DNA of 64,000 nt. Origin: Gonatopus flavifemur (Eukaryota; Arthropoda; Insecta; Hymenoptera; Dryinidae). The stretch is taken from NCBI GenBank assembly GCA_018340375.1, contig JAFFJZ010000001.1:32728001-32792000 (forward strand), in the 5' to 3' direction. Positions 34,917 to 45,857 of this stretch are shown here, piece by piece. Made by a program: the position numbers and the translations under genes. The notes below the pieces were generated by a model. It saw only the letters and a list, made by a program, of their open reading frames with translations. It ran no database searches and was not told the DNA's origin. The first letter of the stretch is position 1; every line of letters begins with the position of its first letter.

Positions 34917-35523
34917 GATACTCTACCATCTGGAAGAATTTCAGGAAAGTTTTCGAGTATCAAATTGGGGAAATAGAGAAAAATTCTCAAAGAATTCACC
35001 CAAGGATCGAAAAATTATTCAAAAAGAACTGGAAGATTTCGTGAAGAATTTAATTGAAAATTCAAAGTATGTAATTGAAATCGAATTGAGAGGATACCAG
35101 GGCCGTGGGAGTAGCTAATTTTCTCTGTAACATTTTGGGAAGAGGGTGAAATATAATTGAAATATCTCGATGTACCTTCATTCTTTGATTGGTAAAGAAC
35201 CAACTCGGTTAGCGGTGAGCGTGAAGCCTCCAAATCCGCAAATGATTCCTTTAAAACCACTTGTGAGCTTTTGTAGGATTGTGAGATTATCCTTAAGGGC
35301 AATCAAGCATCAGAACAACCATATCATCTTCAACTGCAATTTTTTTTCATACATTATGAAATTGATACAAATTCAAAATAAATAAAGATCAAATTAAATA
35401 CCTAAGATCAAACTGTAATTATAAATTTTAGGTTTCCTCGTTTTTTGCAGATATTGGAAAACAAATTATCACAAAGTTTGGCATTTGAAAATTATCACTG
35501 GTAAAATCCTTTCATAAGCACCA

Positions 35524-35732
35524 CACGGAGAAAAATAATGTAGTAAAATAGTATTATTTCGTCAAATGTCGTCACAATTACCTGACGGTCTCAGAGGCTT
35601 TCTTACAGAATGTGGTAGAATTTATTGCAGGTGTAGTATTCCACATTTGAAGAGTACTGCTCAAGGCATTAGACATATAGTATTAATTCACTAGAAAATA
35701 TTGTAATTTGTATCGTATTATTTTTCTCCGTG
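35524..35732. mobile_element. Fold-back with CACGGAGAAAAATAAT ends
   Basis: Left CACGGAGAAAAATAATG and right ATTATTTTTCTCCGTG are inverted repeats. A TA follows at 35733-35734; the left flank is CA, possibly mutated. Interior words such as TAGTATTAATTC / GTAGTATT and CCTGACGGTC are only weakly symmetric. Confidence 0.75.
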
Positions 35733-35813
35733 TAGGAAGGGATAAAGGACTGAAAATTTTCATTCAAGATCTGATTCTGTCGTGGATTTTATTATTATAC
35801 TCCTTAAGGGGAG

Positions 35814-36523
35814 GTTTTTATCTGGCGACCCCAAAATAAGGTGATTTTCTCGAATGTTTTTTCCATGGAAGGAAGTAAATAAAGAACTCGGGGGTTTTCA
35901 CACTCGCTAATTGAGTCTTCAGGTACATAACAAAATTTTTTGAAGTAAAAAATAATGCTATCGGAATTGTTGATACGTGTTGAAACATAACCACTTAAAA
36001 AAAACAGTGATCAATCAGGCGCCACTATAGCACTTACAAAAATTATCAGAAATCAAAAATCCAAAAATTTTTATGAAGTATATTATATTTGTTGGAGATT
36101 TTACCAATAAAACCAATGAAAAGTCCAAAATTACAAAAATGACAGACATGCAAACTTTTGGTGGCGTTTTTTCACTCTTTAAAGTGCTATAAAAAGCAAA
36201 AAGAAAAAGCAAATGTCACCTCCATTCAGGTTCATCCTCCAATAAGTTCAATCAGTTTCGTAATAAAAAAAAAAAAAGAGCGACTCGTTCAGTAGTTTTT
36301 GAGATATCGTGGAGCCAAACTTGAAAAACATGGTTTCGAGAAAAACACCTTTAAAGTTTCGGGATACGAATCCTTTGACTCGAGCAAATTTTTTTCATGT
36401 ACTTCAAGACCCAATTTTATGAGTTTCAAATAACTCGAGTTCTTAATTCACTTCCTTCTTGAGAAAAAAAATTCGAGAACATCACCTTATTTCGGAATTC
36501 ACTTGATGAGAACCTCCTCTTAA
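35814..36523. mobile_element. TTAA-type non-autonomous element, copy 3 (best ends)
   Basis: TTAA stands at both borders (35814-35817 and 36520-36523). Ends GGGGAGGTTTTTATCTGG and its counterpart AGAACCTCCTC are inverted repeats, with CCCCAAAATAAGGTGATTTT and ACATCACCTTATTTCGG inside. The interior (for example AAAATTATCAGAAATCAAA, AATAAAACCAATGAAAAG) is shared with copies 1 and 2. The TTAA borders suggest a TTAA-targeting transposase acting in trans. Confidence 0.88.
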
Positions 36524-37351
36524 GATTTGTTAAAAGAATTCCAAATAATTCTGTTCGAATTTTTCAATGATCTCTTTGACAAACTTTGAAGAATTATTGG
36601 TTTACTTGGTTTGTGGCCTGTTATAGTCTACTTAACGGATAGAATTCTCCTAATCGCTCTACTTAAGAAACCTTTCGATCGGAGATCCCCGTCAAATCAA
36701 TTTGTTGATCAATCGAGTGATTTATATTCTTTTCACATTCTATGTATCAACAATAACGTATTCATGTCACTGTGAAAGAATATCCTTTATTCATTCGATG
36801 CAATATATATATATATATGTATTATCTCTTTGCGATCTTGTATCTTCTGTGTTAAGGGTAATTCAGCTCAATTGTTATCTGCAAATTTGATATTATCTTC
36901 TCATTTCCTTCTCAGCCTGCCCCAGGGGGCACAAACTCAATAATAGCAGAACTTTTAGATCGATTTCAACGAAAGCTATTGTACGAGTGGCCACTCGAAC
37001 TCATATGAAATGTGGGAAGAGGGGATCTCTCATGAATATATGCCCCTACTAAAGTCACTGTGATAAGTGTTCGGAGATCTCCCTAGGAGATTTCGTATTA
37101 GTTGGAACCTCGCTAAATTCGGATCTCAAAGTGTTTCTGGATCGAGTTTGTAGTACATGAGGTATCTGGTGTTTTGAGATTATCCGAAGAACTGGGGATG
37201 CAACAGCTGAGGTTTAGGGGGCGTTGAAAGTGCGATTCATTAATTCACGAGGGAAAATATTTTTCCTCGATTGTTAATTTATCGTTTGATATCGAATTAC
37301 GGCCTTATTAAGAATGCTCTGGTTATCCGCGAGTTTTGTGGCGTTGCACTA
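36524..37351. other. Unique DNA containing a possible terminal exon
   Basis: A long pyrimidine tract and acceptor (TTCTCATTTCCTTCTCAG) end at 36915. The following sequence is open for 30 codons to a TGA at 37006-37008, reading SIIAELLDRFQRKLLYEW in the middle. A different frame just downstream (37004 on) reads KCGKRGSLMNICP, faintly like a Gag zinc knuckle. Neither is conclusive. A short (TA)n run lies at about 36802-36819. Confidence 0.3.
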
Positions 37352-37470
37352 CACCGAGAGAAAGGGTTTAAATCATTTGGAGTATTGGGCAACTAGGAAA
37401 TTTAGTTGATCCAAATAAGAACAAGTGTTATTCCGCCAACTAGAATTCAGCTAGTACCTTTATCTCAGTG
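37352..37470. mobile_element. Short TA-type fold-back, CACCGAGAGAAA end
   Basis: TA then CACCGAGAGAAAGGG at the left; CCTTTATCTCAGTG at the right. AACTAGGAAATTTAGTTG and CCAACTAGAATTCAGC are inner word variants. Small and diverged. Confidence 0.55.
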
Positions 37471-37709
37471 CAGAGAAAAAGTACTTTACCAAACACTTGT
37501 TTAGGGCAGAGTTAACAAATTTGGAAACGTTCAAACTATTTCTACTAGGCTGATATAGCGAAGACTCTTGCATTGTGATATGCAATAGATTATTTTTATG
37601 TGCTCTATTCAATATTTATATCAAGAACATTGTTAGACATTTCTGCATGAATTTCAATATTTTTGCTGGAAGTTGTTTTCAAATGCGTGTATGAATTCAG
37701 TTTCGAAAA

Positions 37710-37972
37710 CACTGACAAAAAATGATCAGGTTAAGACATTCGTGGTCGCAATAACTTATGATCATGACGTCCTGAAAAAAATCGTTGCAGCCAAAATTAT
37801 TCTGATGATCACACCAAGAAAACAAATCTGGTTTTTCTGACCTGAAAAATATAGTTAATTTTGGCTTTAATCACTTTTTCTGGATGTCACTATCATATTT
37901 TCTGGCGAATAGCACCAGATTTCAAATTATTGCAACTACGGGTGTTCCAATCAAATCATTTTTCTGTCAATG
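37710..37972. mobile_element. CACTGACAGAAAAA-type fold-back, copy 2
   Basis: Starts CACTGACAAAAAATGATCAG and ends TCATTTTTCTGTCAATG, with TA at 37973-37974. It is collinear with 17741-18037 (ATTCGTGGTCGCAATAAC, GATGATCACACCAAGAAAAC), but the arms are more diverged, hence older. Confidence 0.8.
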
Positions 37973-37974
37973 TA

Positions 37975-38060
37975 CACATTTTACATTAAATTTAATGTGA
38001 ATTATAGCGTAATCTATGATTGTTCCATGTTTTTGTACATTGAATGTAATGCAAAATGTG
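37975..38060. mobile_element. 86-bp mini fold-back, ACATTAAATTTAATGT word
   Basis: CACATTTTACATTAAATTTA at the left pairs with the TGAATGTAATGCAAAATGTG end at the right. TA at 37973-37974 is shared with the element to the left, and TA follows at 38061-38062. Confidence 0.7.
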
Positions 38061-38062
38061 TA

Positions 38063-39240
38063 TAAACCTGAATTCATGTACGTGATTGAAAAATACTTCC
38101 AGATATTTCTGACGATATAGAACCGAGGGAAATTCAGCTTCCAGCCTCAAGTGTTTTTTTATTTATGCACAAATCGTTTATATTTTAATGACATAAAGCA
38201 CTCTTGTATTTTCTATATAATTTAATTGGTATACTTACTGACTAGCTGGAAAATGATATTCCATAGCTTCAAGATGCATTTCATTTTATTTCTTTTTTCT
38301 GTTTTTTCAAAAAAATATATATTGGATCTAAAGAAGTCTAGATCGAACGATGATTATTTTACATTTTTCTCAAGAAATTGTTACCTGAAAAAGAATGCCG
38401 GAACTTGATTGGTCGATCTCTGTTCTTTTTCTTTTCCTTATAATCCTTGTTTCTACTCTCTTGGAGTTTTTAATACCTCGTTAAGAACTACACGAGGATC
38501 CTTTTCTCCCGACTTTCTTGCTGCGTGATATTCTGTCATTAAAATTCTTTGAGAATCGACGTCCTTCTTTCGGTTGATAACTGCTCCGTAGCTTCTCTGC
38601 TCTCCGAGTTGTACTAGACTTTTGTCCAAAGGAGAAGTCTTGATCCATTCATTTTTGAAACTCCATTATTCCTATCGTTCACTTCAGTCATCGGTGAATG
38701 GTTCGAATGTGATGAATTTCGTGTCTTTTGATCAAATCTTCCCTCTCTTCAAATTGTATTTGACGTTCTAATTTCGAAGTTCATACCACTGTTTCGGAAG
38801 GATCCTTTCTATTTCATTCGTATTCATTATGAAAGCATTGTGAGTTATTTAAATGGTAACCTTTCTGTGCTGAAATTGATTACATTCTGAAAATTTGGAA
38901 CAATGAAGAGGAACTTATTCCTTTGATTCGATATGTCAATTATTTTGAATAAGAGTGATTGTTAATGAAGGGAAAAAGAGCATCGTTGGAAAATTTCCAT
39001 TGTAAGTTTACCGAAAATTTGTAGTGCAAATAATGAAAATTGATAATCTCATTATCATCTCGCAAAGTTGAATTAATCACTCGTGCACTGAAAAACGCGG
39101 GAAAAAATGAGGTGGTTGATATATATTAGCTGTGGTGGCTACTTTTTAGCTGTGGCAACAAAAGTTATTGCTACAGGAGTTAAAATCTAGCTTGTGGAGC
39201 ATTTTTTTTCCCTATACAAATATCAAATACATGAAGTAGG
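38063..39240. other. Unassigned AT-rich DNA
   Basis: No gene recognised. At 39100-39190 there is a fragment with AGCTGTGGCAAC and TTTTTAGCTGTGG words from the AGCTGYNRCAGCT group. Confidence 0.4.
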
Positions 39241-39242
39241 TA

Positions 39243-39495
39243 CACTGTGAACAATTTTTATGGGAAATTTCACGGACATGTATGTGAAATAATCAACACA
39301 TACACGGATAGGAAATTTCCCGTAAATTTTGGGAAAAATACTACAAATTTACAGTAAAAATTACATAAAAACAGCAATTTTAATATATATTTATGTGAAA
39401 ATTCCTATACGTGTACGGGAATTCGCTTTTCCCGTACAAGTATAGGAAATTTCCTTTACACAGGTATAGGAAAACCCTGAATATTCTTTACAGTG
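39243..39495. mobile_element. TA-flanked fold-back, GGAAATTTCC word
   Basis: TA at 39241-39242 and 39496-39497. Ends CACTGTGAACAATTTTT and AATATTCTTTACAGTG. The body iterates GGAAATTTCC and (A)TACACGTATAGG words (GATAGGAAATTTCCCG, AGTATAGGAAATTTCC). It abuts the next element. Confidence 0.75.
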
Positions 39496-39589
39496 TACAC
39501 TGAAAGAATTTTATTGTGTAAATTACCGTGAAATTCCAGTAATCGAAGGAAGAGTAAAAATTTTTGAGAAAATTACTGTGCAGCCTGCA

Positions 39590-39775
39590 CAGTTGTTGTC
39601 CTTGCAAAAATATTTACTCCAGGACCTAATACGTTAGTTCTGTTGACAAATTTGTTCACGTCAGCAAAAACATTTTGTTGTGTCAATCATTTTTCTTGCT
39701 CTTTCAGCTAAGTTTTCTGTTAGGCGCTATGATACAAGACCTGCTTGTTATGCCAGCAATACTTTTTTCTCCGTG
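39590..39775. mobile_element. GGCGCTATAGT element, truncated copy
   Basis: Shares CCTTGCAAAAATATTTACTC, ACGTTAGTTCTGTTGACAAA, TGTGTCAATCATTTTTCTTG and TTTTTTCTCCGTG with the complete copy at 39822-40045. The left end is missing. Confidence 0.65.
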
Positions 39776-39821
39776 TGTAAACAGGAGTAAGTCTTTAAAC
39801 AGTTGCAAGTGATATTTTCAC

Positions 39822-40045
39822 ACGGAGAAAAAATGGTTTGCTACTATAGCGCCTACAAAGAAATTTGTTGCCTTTGCAAAAATATTCACTCGAGCAGCTG
39901 AGACGTTAGTTCTGTTAACAAATTTGTTTATGTCAGCAAACAAGTGTAGTTGTGTCAATCATTTTTCTTGCTCTTTCAGCTCTTTTTTTGCAGGCGCTAT
40001 AGTAACAGACTTGTTTGTTACGCCAGCAATACTTTTTTCTCCATG
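39822..40045. mobile_element. GGCGCTATAGT element, complete copy
   Basis: Ends CACGGAGAAAAAATGGTTTG and AATACTTTTTTCTCCATG are inverted repeats. CTACTATAGCGCCT at the left pairs with AGGCGCTATAGTAAC at the right. TA follows at 40046-40047. It lies in the same orientation as the truncated copy 45 bp upstream. Confidence 0.75.
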
Positions 40046-40204
40046 TACAAGTTTTACACAATGCACAGTAATATTTTTCAAAAACTGCTACTTGTCCTTC
40101 GAGTACTGAAATTTCACGGTAATTTTTTAGATAAAATTCTCTCAGTGTACCACAGTTAATTCCTAGCTACCATAGTGAATTATTTTTTTCCTCGAAAGAG
40201 CCTA

Positions 40205-40545
40205 CGCCGAGGAAAAGAAAATTCGCTGTGATAGCGAAATCTAATTTTGCTGGGTTACTCTTGCTGGAGCAATACGTTTTTGCAACGACAGCCCATTATT
40301 TGCTATCACAAAAATCTTGTTAGCTACGACAACGATTTTTTAGCTGTGTCAGCAGAAAATGTTTGCTATTCTGTATATAATACTGAAAATCTTGCCAATC
40401 CAACGAGTAATTTGCTGCTCCGGTTCATTATGTTGCTGTCTCAGCGATCCACTTAGCTGTGGCAGCGAATTATTAGCTAGATTAGGAGAAGTATTTACTA
40501 TTCTATCTATATAATAGCTTGATTTGCTCCGTCAGAAAATTTTTG
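40205..40545. mobile_element. GCTGTGACAGC-word element, diverged copy
   Basis: GAGGAAAAGAAAATTCGCTG at the left, then ATAGCGAAATCTAATTTTGC, TTGTTAGCTACGACAACG, TTTGCTATTCTGTATATAAT and a degraded right end near GATTTGCTCCGTCAG. The order is the same as in 5784-6133. Confidence 0.7.
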
Positions 40546-40589
40546 TTTGTTTTGAAATATTATTTAAAAAAAATTAAACTCTTTAAATA

Positions 40590-40712
40590 TGGATGAGTGA
40601 AAATTCCACTCTGTTCGAGTGAGAATTCACTCTTTAGGCAGCCAGAAGGGAACCCATCTTTCCGTTCGAGTGAAATTTTCACTCGTCAGAATTTAGAGAG
40701 AAGTTTTGTAAC
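40590..40712. mobile_element. CACTCGAGTGAAATTTTCACTCG-type fragment
   Basis: Reads TGTTCGAGTGAGAATTCACT, GTTCGAGTGAAATTTTCACT and ATTTAGAGAGAAG. Related to the fragments at 24209 and 54449 and, by its AGAGAG end, to 60616-60877. Confidence 0.5.
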
Positions 40713-41835
40713 TGTGACCAAAGGTCTTATTTGTGAACCTGTACTACGGTCATTAAAACTGCGTATTCATTCCGCCATATCCAAACCTGAGATTCGCTAA
40801 TCATCAATAAACCTTGGTAACTATAACTTATCCGTTTTCTCAGGGTAGTATAGTCACTACGAATTTTTGGTAAACTAAGCCCTCCGAAGATTCGCTCTAG
40901 CGATGCTTTTTCTTGTCCAAACAAACACTTATTTTTCTTAATATTAATGAACTCGGTCTCCCCGTGTATTATACAGACAGATGAGAAGTGGATAACCAAA
41001 ATACAAGGGTTTTGTTTTTTAATTAGATGTCCGTTGAATGTGTTAGACGCAATTATCACTATTCATCGTACAAGCTCACAAAATGTTGGGAATTAGATTG
41101 ATTATCTCATGAATTACATCATAGAAGCGAGAAGGAAGGAATAATTAACGATATCTTATCGTTTCAAAAAGAAACGAAATACGATACACGCAAATAAATA
41201 AATCATATCAAGTTGAAGCCGATTGTTGTGCACGTCTTACTTCACTCGACTTTTTTTTGACATAGTAAGCATATTATTTCCTCATTTACCTAGAGTTGGA
41301 CATCGATAAATCATTTTATTATCCTTTCGATCTACTAAGTGTTTCATTAAAGTTGTAAGTTTCACGCACGAGTGAAACCTAGCTTGATCCATTCACTCTC
41401 CATCTTATTCGAAATATCATGTGCAAGATCTTATAGAGGAACAGGAAATGAATTGATATTCGATAAGATTCAATAAGACGTAGTTTAAAACTTCAACGTT
41501 TTATTCTAAATGGTTGAGTTTCGTGCAGTACAGTAAAAATTCTACCAAAAATTCCAACCGAGTGGATTCGTCTATCCAATTTATCTCATCCTACGCGTAG
41601 TTTCGAGCGGAGGTACGTAGGACGAGACAATATCATCCCATTTCGGATAACCAAATCGATTCCAACTGAATCAATTTGCTTATGAGTAGATCGAATTACA
41701 ATGATCATGTGTCAAGTTACCTTGTAACTGGAGAGCTATCAAATATTTCTGCTTATATAACTCATATCTCGTAGGAAATTGCGAAATTTGCTATGTGACA
41801 AAATTGATTTCGAATTAAACCAACAATCCTATATG
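40713..41835. other. Unassigned DNA
   Basis: A piece at about 40870-40975 resembles the right end of the CACGGAAAGACCGGG element (TTAATATTAATGAACTCGG, TCTCCCCGTGTA). The rest is unique. A short hairpin of CCTACG/CGTAGG words lies near 41592-41630. Confidence 0.4.
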
Positions 41836-42090
41836 GGAAAAAATAATTAGCCATTATTTGGATAGCTAAAAATTAGCTACGGGAGCTATTTTTTAGCTGT
41901 TATAGCCACTTACTCAGCGGTCGCAGCAAGAAATGTAGCTGCTGCAGCTAAATTATTCGACTATTCAAATATCAACCACAATTCCTACTGCGGTAGCTAA
42001 AAAATAGCTATAGCTGCCATTATTTGAGCTACACCGGTGAAAAAAAGGTGGCAAAAGAGTGAATAGCTGCCACAGCACAGCACAGCACAG
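41836..42090. mobile_element. AGCTGYNRCAGCT-word element, uninterrupted copy
   Basis: TAATTAGCCATTATTTGGAT, AGCTATTTTTTAGCTGTTA, GCAAGAAATGTAGCTGCTGC and GTGAATAGCTGCCACAGC follow the order of 7480 and 17566. It ends in a small (CACAG)n run at about 42071-42092. Confidence 0.65.
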
Positions 42091-44280
42091 CACATTCTTT
42101 CTTAAAAAAAAATCGAAGATGATAGAATCGAAGGTTAGCATCATTTTGTTCTCGTTGTTGTTTAGGATTAATTGAATTTTCCAATGGATTAAACGTTACG
42201 CGAGTACATATATGCGCGTTTGTGTCGTAAATGTGCATGAAATCGGTCCTTCCTTCGGGTTATATTGCCGATTCAATTATGCAGGTTGTTCGCTCTACTA
42301 GGACTCTCTCACCCTCCCACCTGCTCAACCTACTTCACCTCTTAACCTCAACCGCTTTATCCCCTTTCTTCCCTCCGTCCCTCTCTCCGTTTGTTGTGTT
42401 TCAGTGATTTGTGTTGTCGTTCATCTTTGTGCTTGCGTGTCTCTGCCAGGGCGTGCGTGTCCGCTACGACAAACCGTCAGTGTGTGTACCTACCACCTAC
42501 CTTCATGAATATGTAACATAACGCACATCGAATACATACATACACGCGTGGATGTGTGTATGGATTCACGTATATGTGAACACTTGGTTTGGTTTAGTCG
42601 AGGAGCACACAAGGGCTAATGGAGAAATTCAGTTCGTTTCGGTGGGAAACGTTATGCTTTTCTCGTTGTGTGTACACGAGGATATGGTCTTCATCAATAT
42701 CCTTTCACTCCCATGTTATCGATTCATCTTCTGTCATTCTCGTGTTATTGATTTTGATACCATGTTCCTGGAAATATGACTTAGAGATTTCAGACTCAAT
42801 ACGCATATTCTCTTTCCATTTATAAAAGATATGATACGTGCTGAATTTATGCCCTGAATTTGGTCACCAAAGAAGAAGCGTTGAACTAAAATTGTTGTAA
42901 AAAATCCTGTACCCAGCTTTTGAGGTGCCTCAGAAGGTAATATAACGTTTGAGACAGCCCCTAAACTTCCTCTCATTTGGAGAATGTTTAACGATAAAGA
43001 AGAGCAATAATAGGCTCAAATGATAAAATTTGAGTCCTCGGGATTTGGAAGGTTGGATGAAATATTTCAAGATCGGATGATTACCAACTCTTCGGCTGAC
43101 AAATACAAAATACAAAGAAGCAAAGAGAAGTTAAATGTGTGTTTTTTTTCATGCATCCTCTTCCACGAAATGTTCAGAAAGTGACAGAAACACAAAAATT
43201 CCACGCCAACGTTTGAATTTTTTGTCTTTTCGGATACTATAAATTGAAATCCTTCTACTCGAAAGGATATCATCGCATGCAGGCACATGTACGCACACGC
43301 GTTCATACTTGCATACGTATGCACATGGCTGGCAGTAAGAGGCGGTAGGACGTCGATGTCGTTGCCCCCGGGGCATCCAAATATCAGAATCGAGTTCAAT
43401 CCGTGAGTTTCGATCGGCGCCTCGATAACGGTAATATATCAACGATTGTCCTGTGTATATGGAAGCCACATACACGATTCAACACAGAACCGTGGCTACG
43501 CGTATACCGATTTTCATATGCACTCTTCGAAGAGATACGAGGGTAGACGCTATACAACAACGTCGCGATGATATTCGGTTCCGCTGGTCGTTCTAGTCAT
43601 TATGTGACTATGCATACCCACCTATTACCTATCTCTACTTCGGTGCAAGCGTCCATCCATTACAACTTGGATATATCCCCGCGCGTTCGTGTGTTTATGC
43701 GCGTATATGAATATATACGTAGGCATACCAGATCCATATCCATCCCTTTTATATCTGTCCATCTCTGTTAAATGCAGCCGTAGTTTGAAACAACAGTTAT
43801 TACATGATGCGACTCGAGGTAATGAATGCTATGCGTATATACCTACCTACAATGACAGGATACCGTTGACAAATCAATATCATTCATACGTTGTACGTGG
43901 GGTGTGAGTGGAAACGAAGTCCATGCAAATGAAGGGTTACGAAGTCCAAATATACTAAAACTCACATTTACATTTCAAAACCACCGTTCATGATGATCAA
44001 GATCGAGCTATCAATATGGGCAATTGTTCTAGTTTTCAAGCGAACTAGATAATATCACATTTAATGGTTGGATAATAGGATAATGATATGACTTGAAATA
44101 ATCGATCACGTTCGTCGGTCAATTCGGCGTGATCGTTCGCGTTGTACTTTCGTGTTAAGCGGAGAGAGAATCGTACTCCGATTTCCTCCATAGATATATT
44201 CCATTCGACACTTGGTCTGTATAACGATGACGGGAAATTTATTTACCCTTCACAAGTGATTTCATGAAGCACTTGTGTAT

Positions 44281-44304
44281 GTGTGTGTGTGTGTGTCTGT
44301 GTGT
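44281..44304. repeat. (TG)n microsatellite
   Basis: GT dinucleotide run with one TCT interruption. Confidence 0.85.
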
Positions 44305-44561
44305 TTGAACATGGTGTGAGTCAATCAAATACAAAATGTGTATTTTTATCCATTCCTTGGATATTTTTATAAGGACAGACCTAGGCTTATTGCTCTGTGA
44401 ATTCACTGTTGTAGTGTTTTCAAAGGACATCAGCGTGTCCATTGATCCGAATTTCAATACAATTCAATTTGATTCGAATCGTGATTATTCATAGGCGCAT
44501 ACGGTAGCATAAAGATAGTTCTCTACAAGTATCTCGTACTCGTCGTTTATCCTATATCTTT

Positions 44562-44720
44562 TGCATGCGAACCCCCGGTGGGTACCCAAGCCAAGAGAGT
44601 GTGGATGATGCATTCGCTCCACCCCTTGTGAAATGGGCACGGAAGGAGGTTCCTGCTGCTAACCCTCGCGGTTGAATGCGCCTAGCTAAAAGCCACCACC
44701 AGGGTCATTGCGACTACCAT
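44562..44720. other. Isolated GC-rich block of unknown origin
   Basis: Composition changes sharply to GC-rich at GCATGCGAACCCCCGGTGGG and back to AT-rich after GCGACTACCATCGG. It contains GGGCACGGAAGGAGGTTCC, CTAACCCTCGCGGTTG and AAGCCACCACCAGGGTC. The style recalls 5' regions of some non-LTR retrotransposons or a conserved structured RNA, but this is an impression, not a match. No long reading frame. Confidence 0.3.
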
Positions 44721-45120
44721 CGGTAATACTTTCCACGTCCTTATCTCCATCGTTCTTGTTTTCATTTATACGTATCCATTGTAATAAGAAAAAATGAGAA
44801 ACATAGGAGAGGAAAAACGATACAACGAATGGAATGCGATAAATCAAATGAAGGTTTCTATTAATTTTCCTTATTCACGAGTTTCGCTGGAAACATTGTG
44901 TCGTAGAAATATGTAGGTACGGATGAAAATTTTCAGTAAATAGATACCTCGTATGATATATAAAACATCGTTCTATAAATTTCGAAGTCCTTGTACTTGT
45001 ATGAGAAACCGGTACGTGAATAGTTGTATTCGTGGTTCGTTATATAATCAACAAACAATGCCTCTAGTTGGAATATAATTAATTGGAAGACTGGATGCAA
45101 TTAGTGCTGCAGCGGTGGGC

Positions 45121-45158
<38 letters not shown>

Positions 45159-45176
45159 CAGCAGCAGAAACAGCAG
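45121..45176. repeat. (CAG)n trinucleotide repeat
   Basis: About 17 CAG units with TAG and AAA interruptions. The minus-strand frame across it becomes poly-alanine; no flanking protein motif supports a gene. Confidence 0.9.
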
Positions 45177-45654
45177 CGGTACGTGAAAAGTCCTCCAAAA
45201 AGTGGTTCTTTAACGTACGTACGCGTGACGTTACGAATGAAAATGATTTGTTGTGCGAGTAATTGTTCCACTCTGAAGTAAATTGTTCAATGTGAATGAG
45301 TTTTTGGCGCTTGACGACAATCTTTACAAATACTCCTCGTCCACGAGCCATTCGTTCATTTTCGTTCGTTTCATTTGCTCCTTGATTACGTTGCGCATTG
45401 ATTTCCAAAACCTCTCGAGACTATATTCAATTTATAATCGATGATTAATGATGTATTCGACCGAATTTCGGAGAATCGAGGATTTACACGCATAAAACAG
45501 ATTCAATGGTTTATATTATTTTCGAGGAGGAAAGGATCGTTCTTTGTGCCTTGGTTGAAATTGCTCAATTTGATCGATATACGTACGGAAAAAGAACGCT
45601 CGCGGGCGCAACAAATCCAGGTATTATATACAGAATAGTAATTCCTTCTCCTAA

Positions 45655-45712
45655 TCTAGCTGAAAATTCGCTGCTGCAGCTAGCAAACCATTTTTTGCTG
45701 CCGTAGTTGAAG
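45655..45712. mobile_element. GCTGCAGC-word fragment
   Basis: CTAGCTGAAAATTCGCTGCT, GCAGCTAGCAAACC and TTTTTTGCTGCCGTAG match the words of the GCTGTGACAGC family. Only about 60 bp remain. Confidence 0.5.
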
Positions 45713-45857
45713 AATGTGAAGGGCTGGATTCGTCTAGTGCACCTGGAAACAGACAACCGCCACTAATCTCGTTGAAGGACTCTTATGATAAAATAAAGTA
45801 TTAGGAATTGGATTTAATTCGTAGCGTTTTTTGAATGAAAAACAATTAAAGAGTACA

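Larger units (their letters stand above)
39498..40147. mobile_element. TA-flanked fold-back hosting two CACGGAGAAAAA elements
   Basis: TA at 39496-39497 (shared with the left neighbour) and 40148-40149. CACTGAAAGAATTTTATTG pairs with AAAATTCTCTCAGTG; TTACCGTGAAATTCCAGTA pairs with TACTGAAATTTCACGGTAA. The middle holds two copies of another element (39590-39775 and 39822-40045). Confidence 0.75.
42093..45794. other. Mostly unique DNA, locally CpG-richer
   Basis: Pyrimidine-rich and GT/CG-rich segments at 42280-42560 and 43250-43760 resemble untranslated or regulatory DNA, but I could not define exons. Overlapping frames on both strands here have no known domain. Holds a (TG)n repeat, a GC-rich block at 44562 and a (CAG)n repeat. 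Confidence 0.4.

Noticed and set aside
45079..45408. 109-codon minus-strand frame with a poly-alanine tract
   Set aside because: The alanine run is the (CAG)n repeat read on the minus strand. The remaining residues show no motif and no splice context; a polyalanine protein is possible but unsupported.
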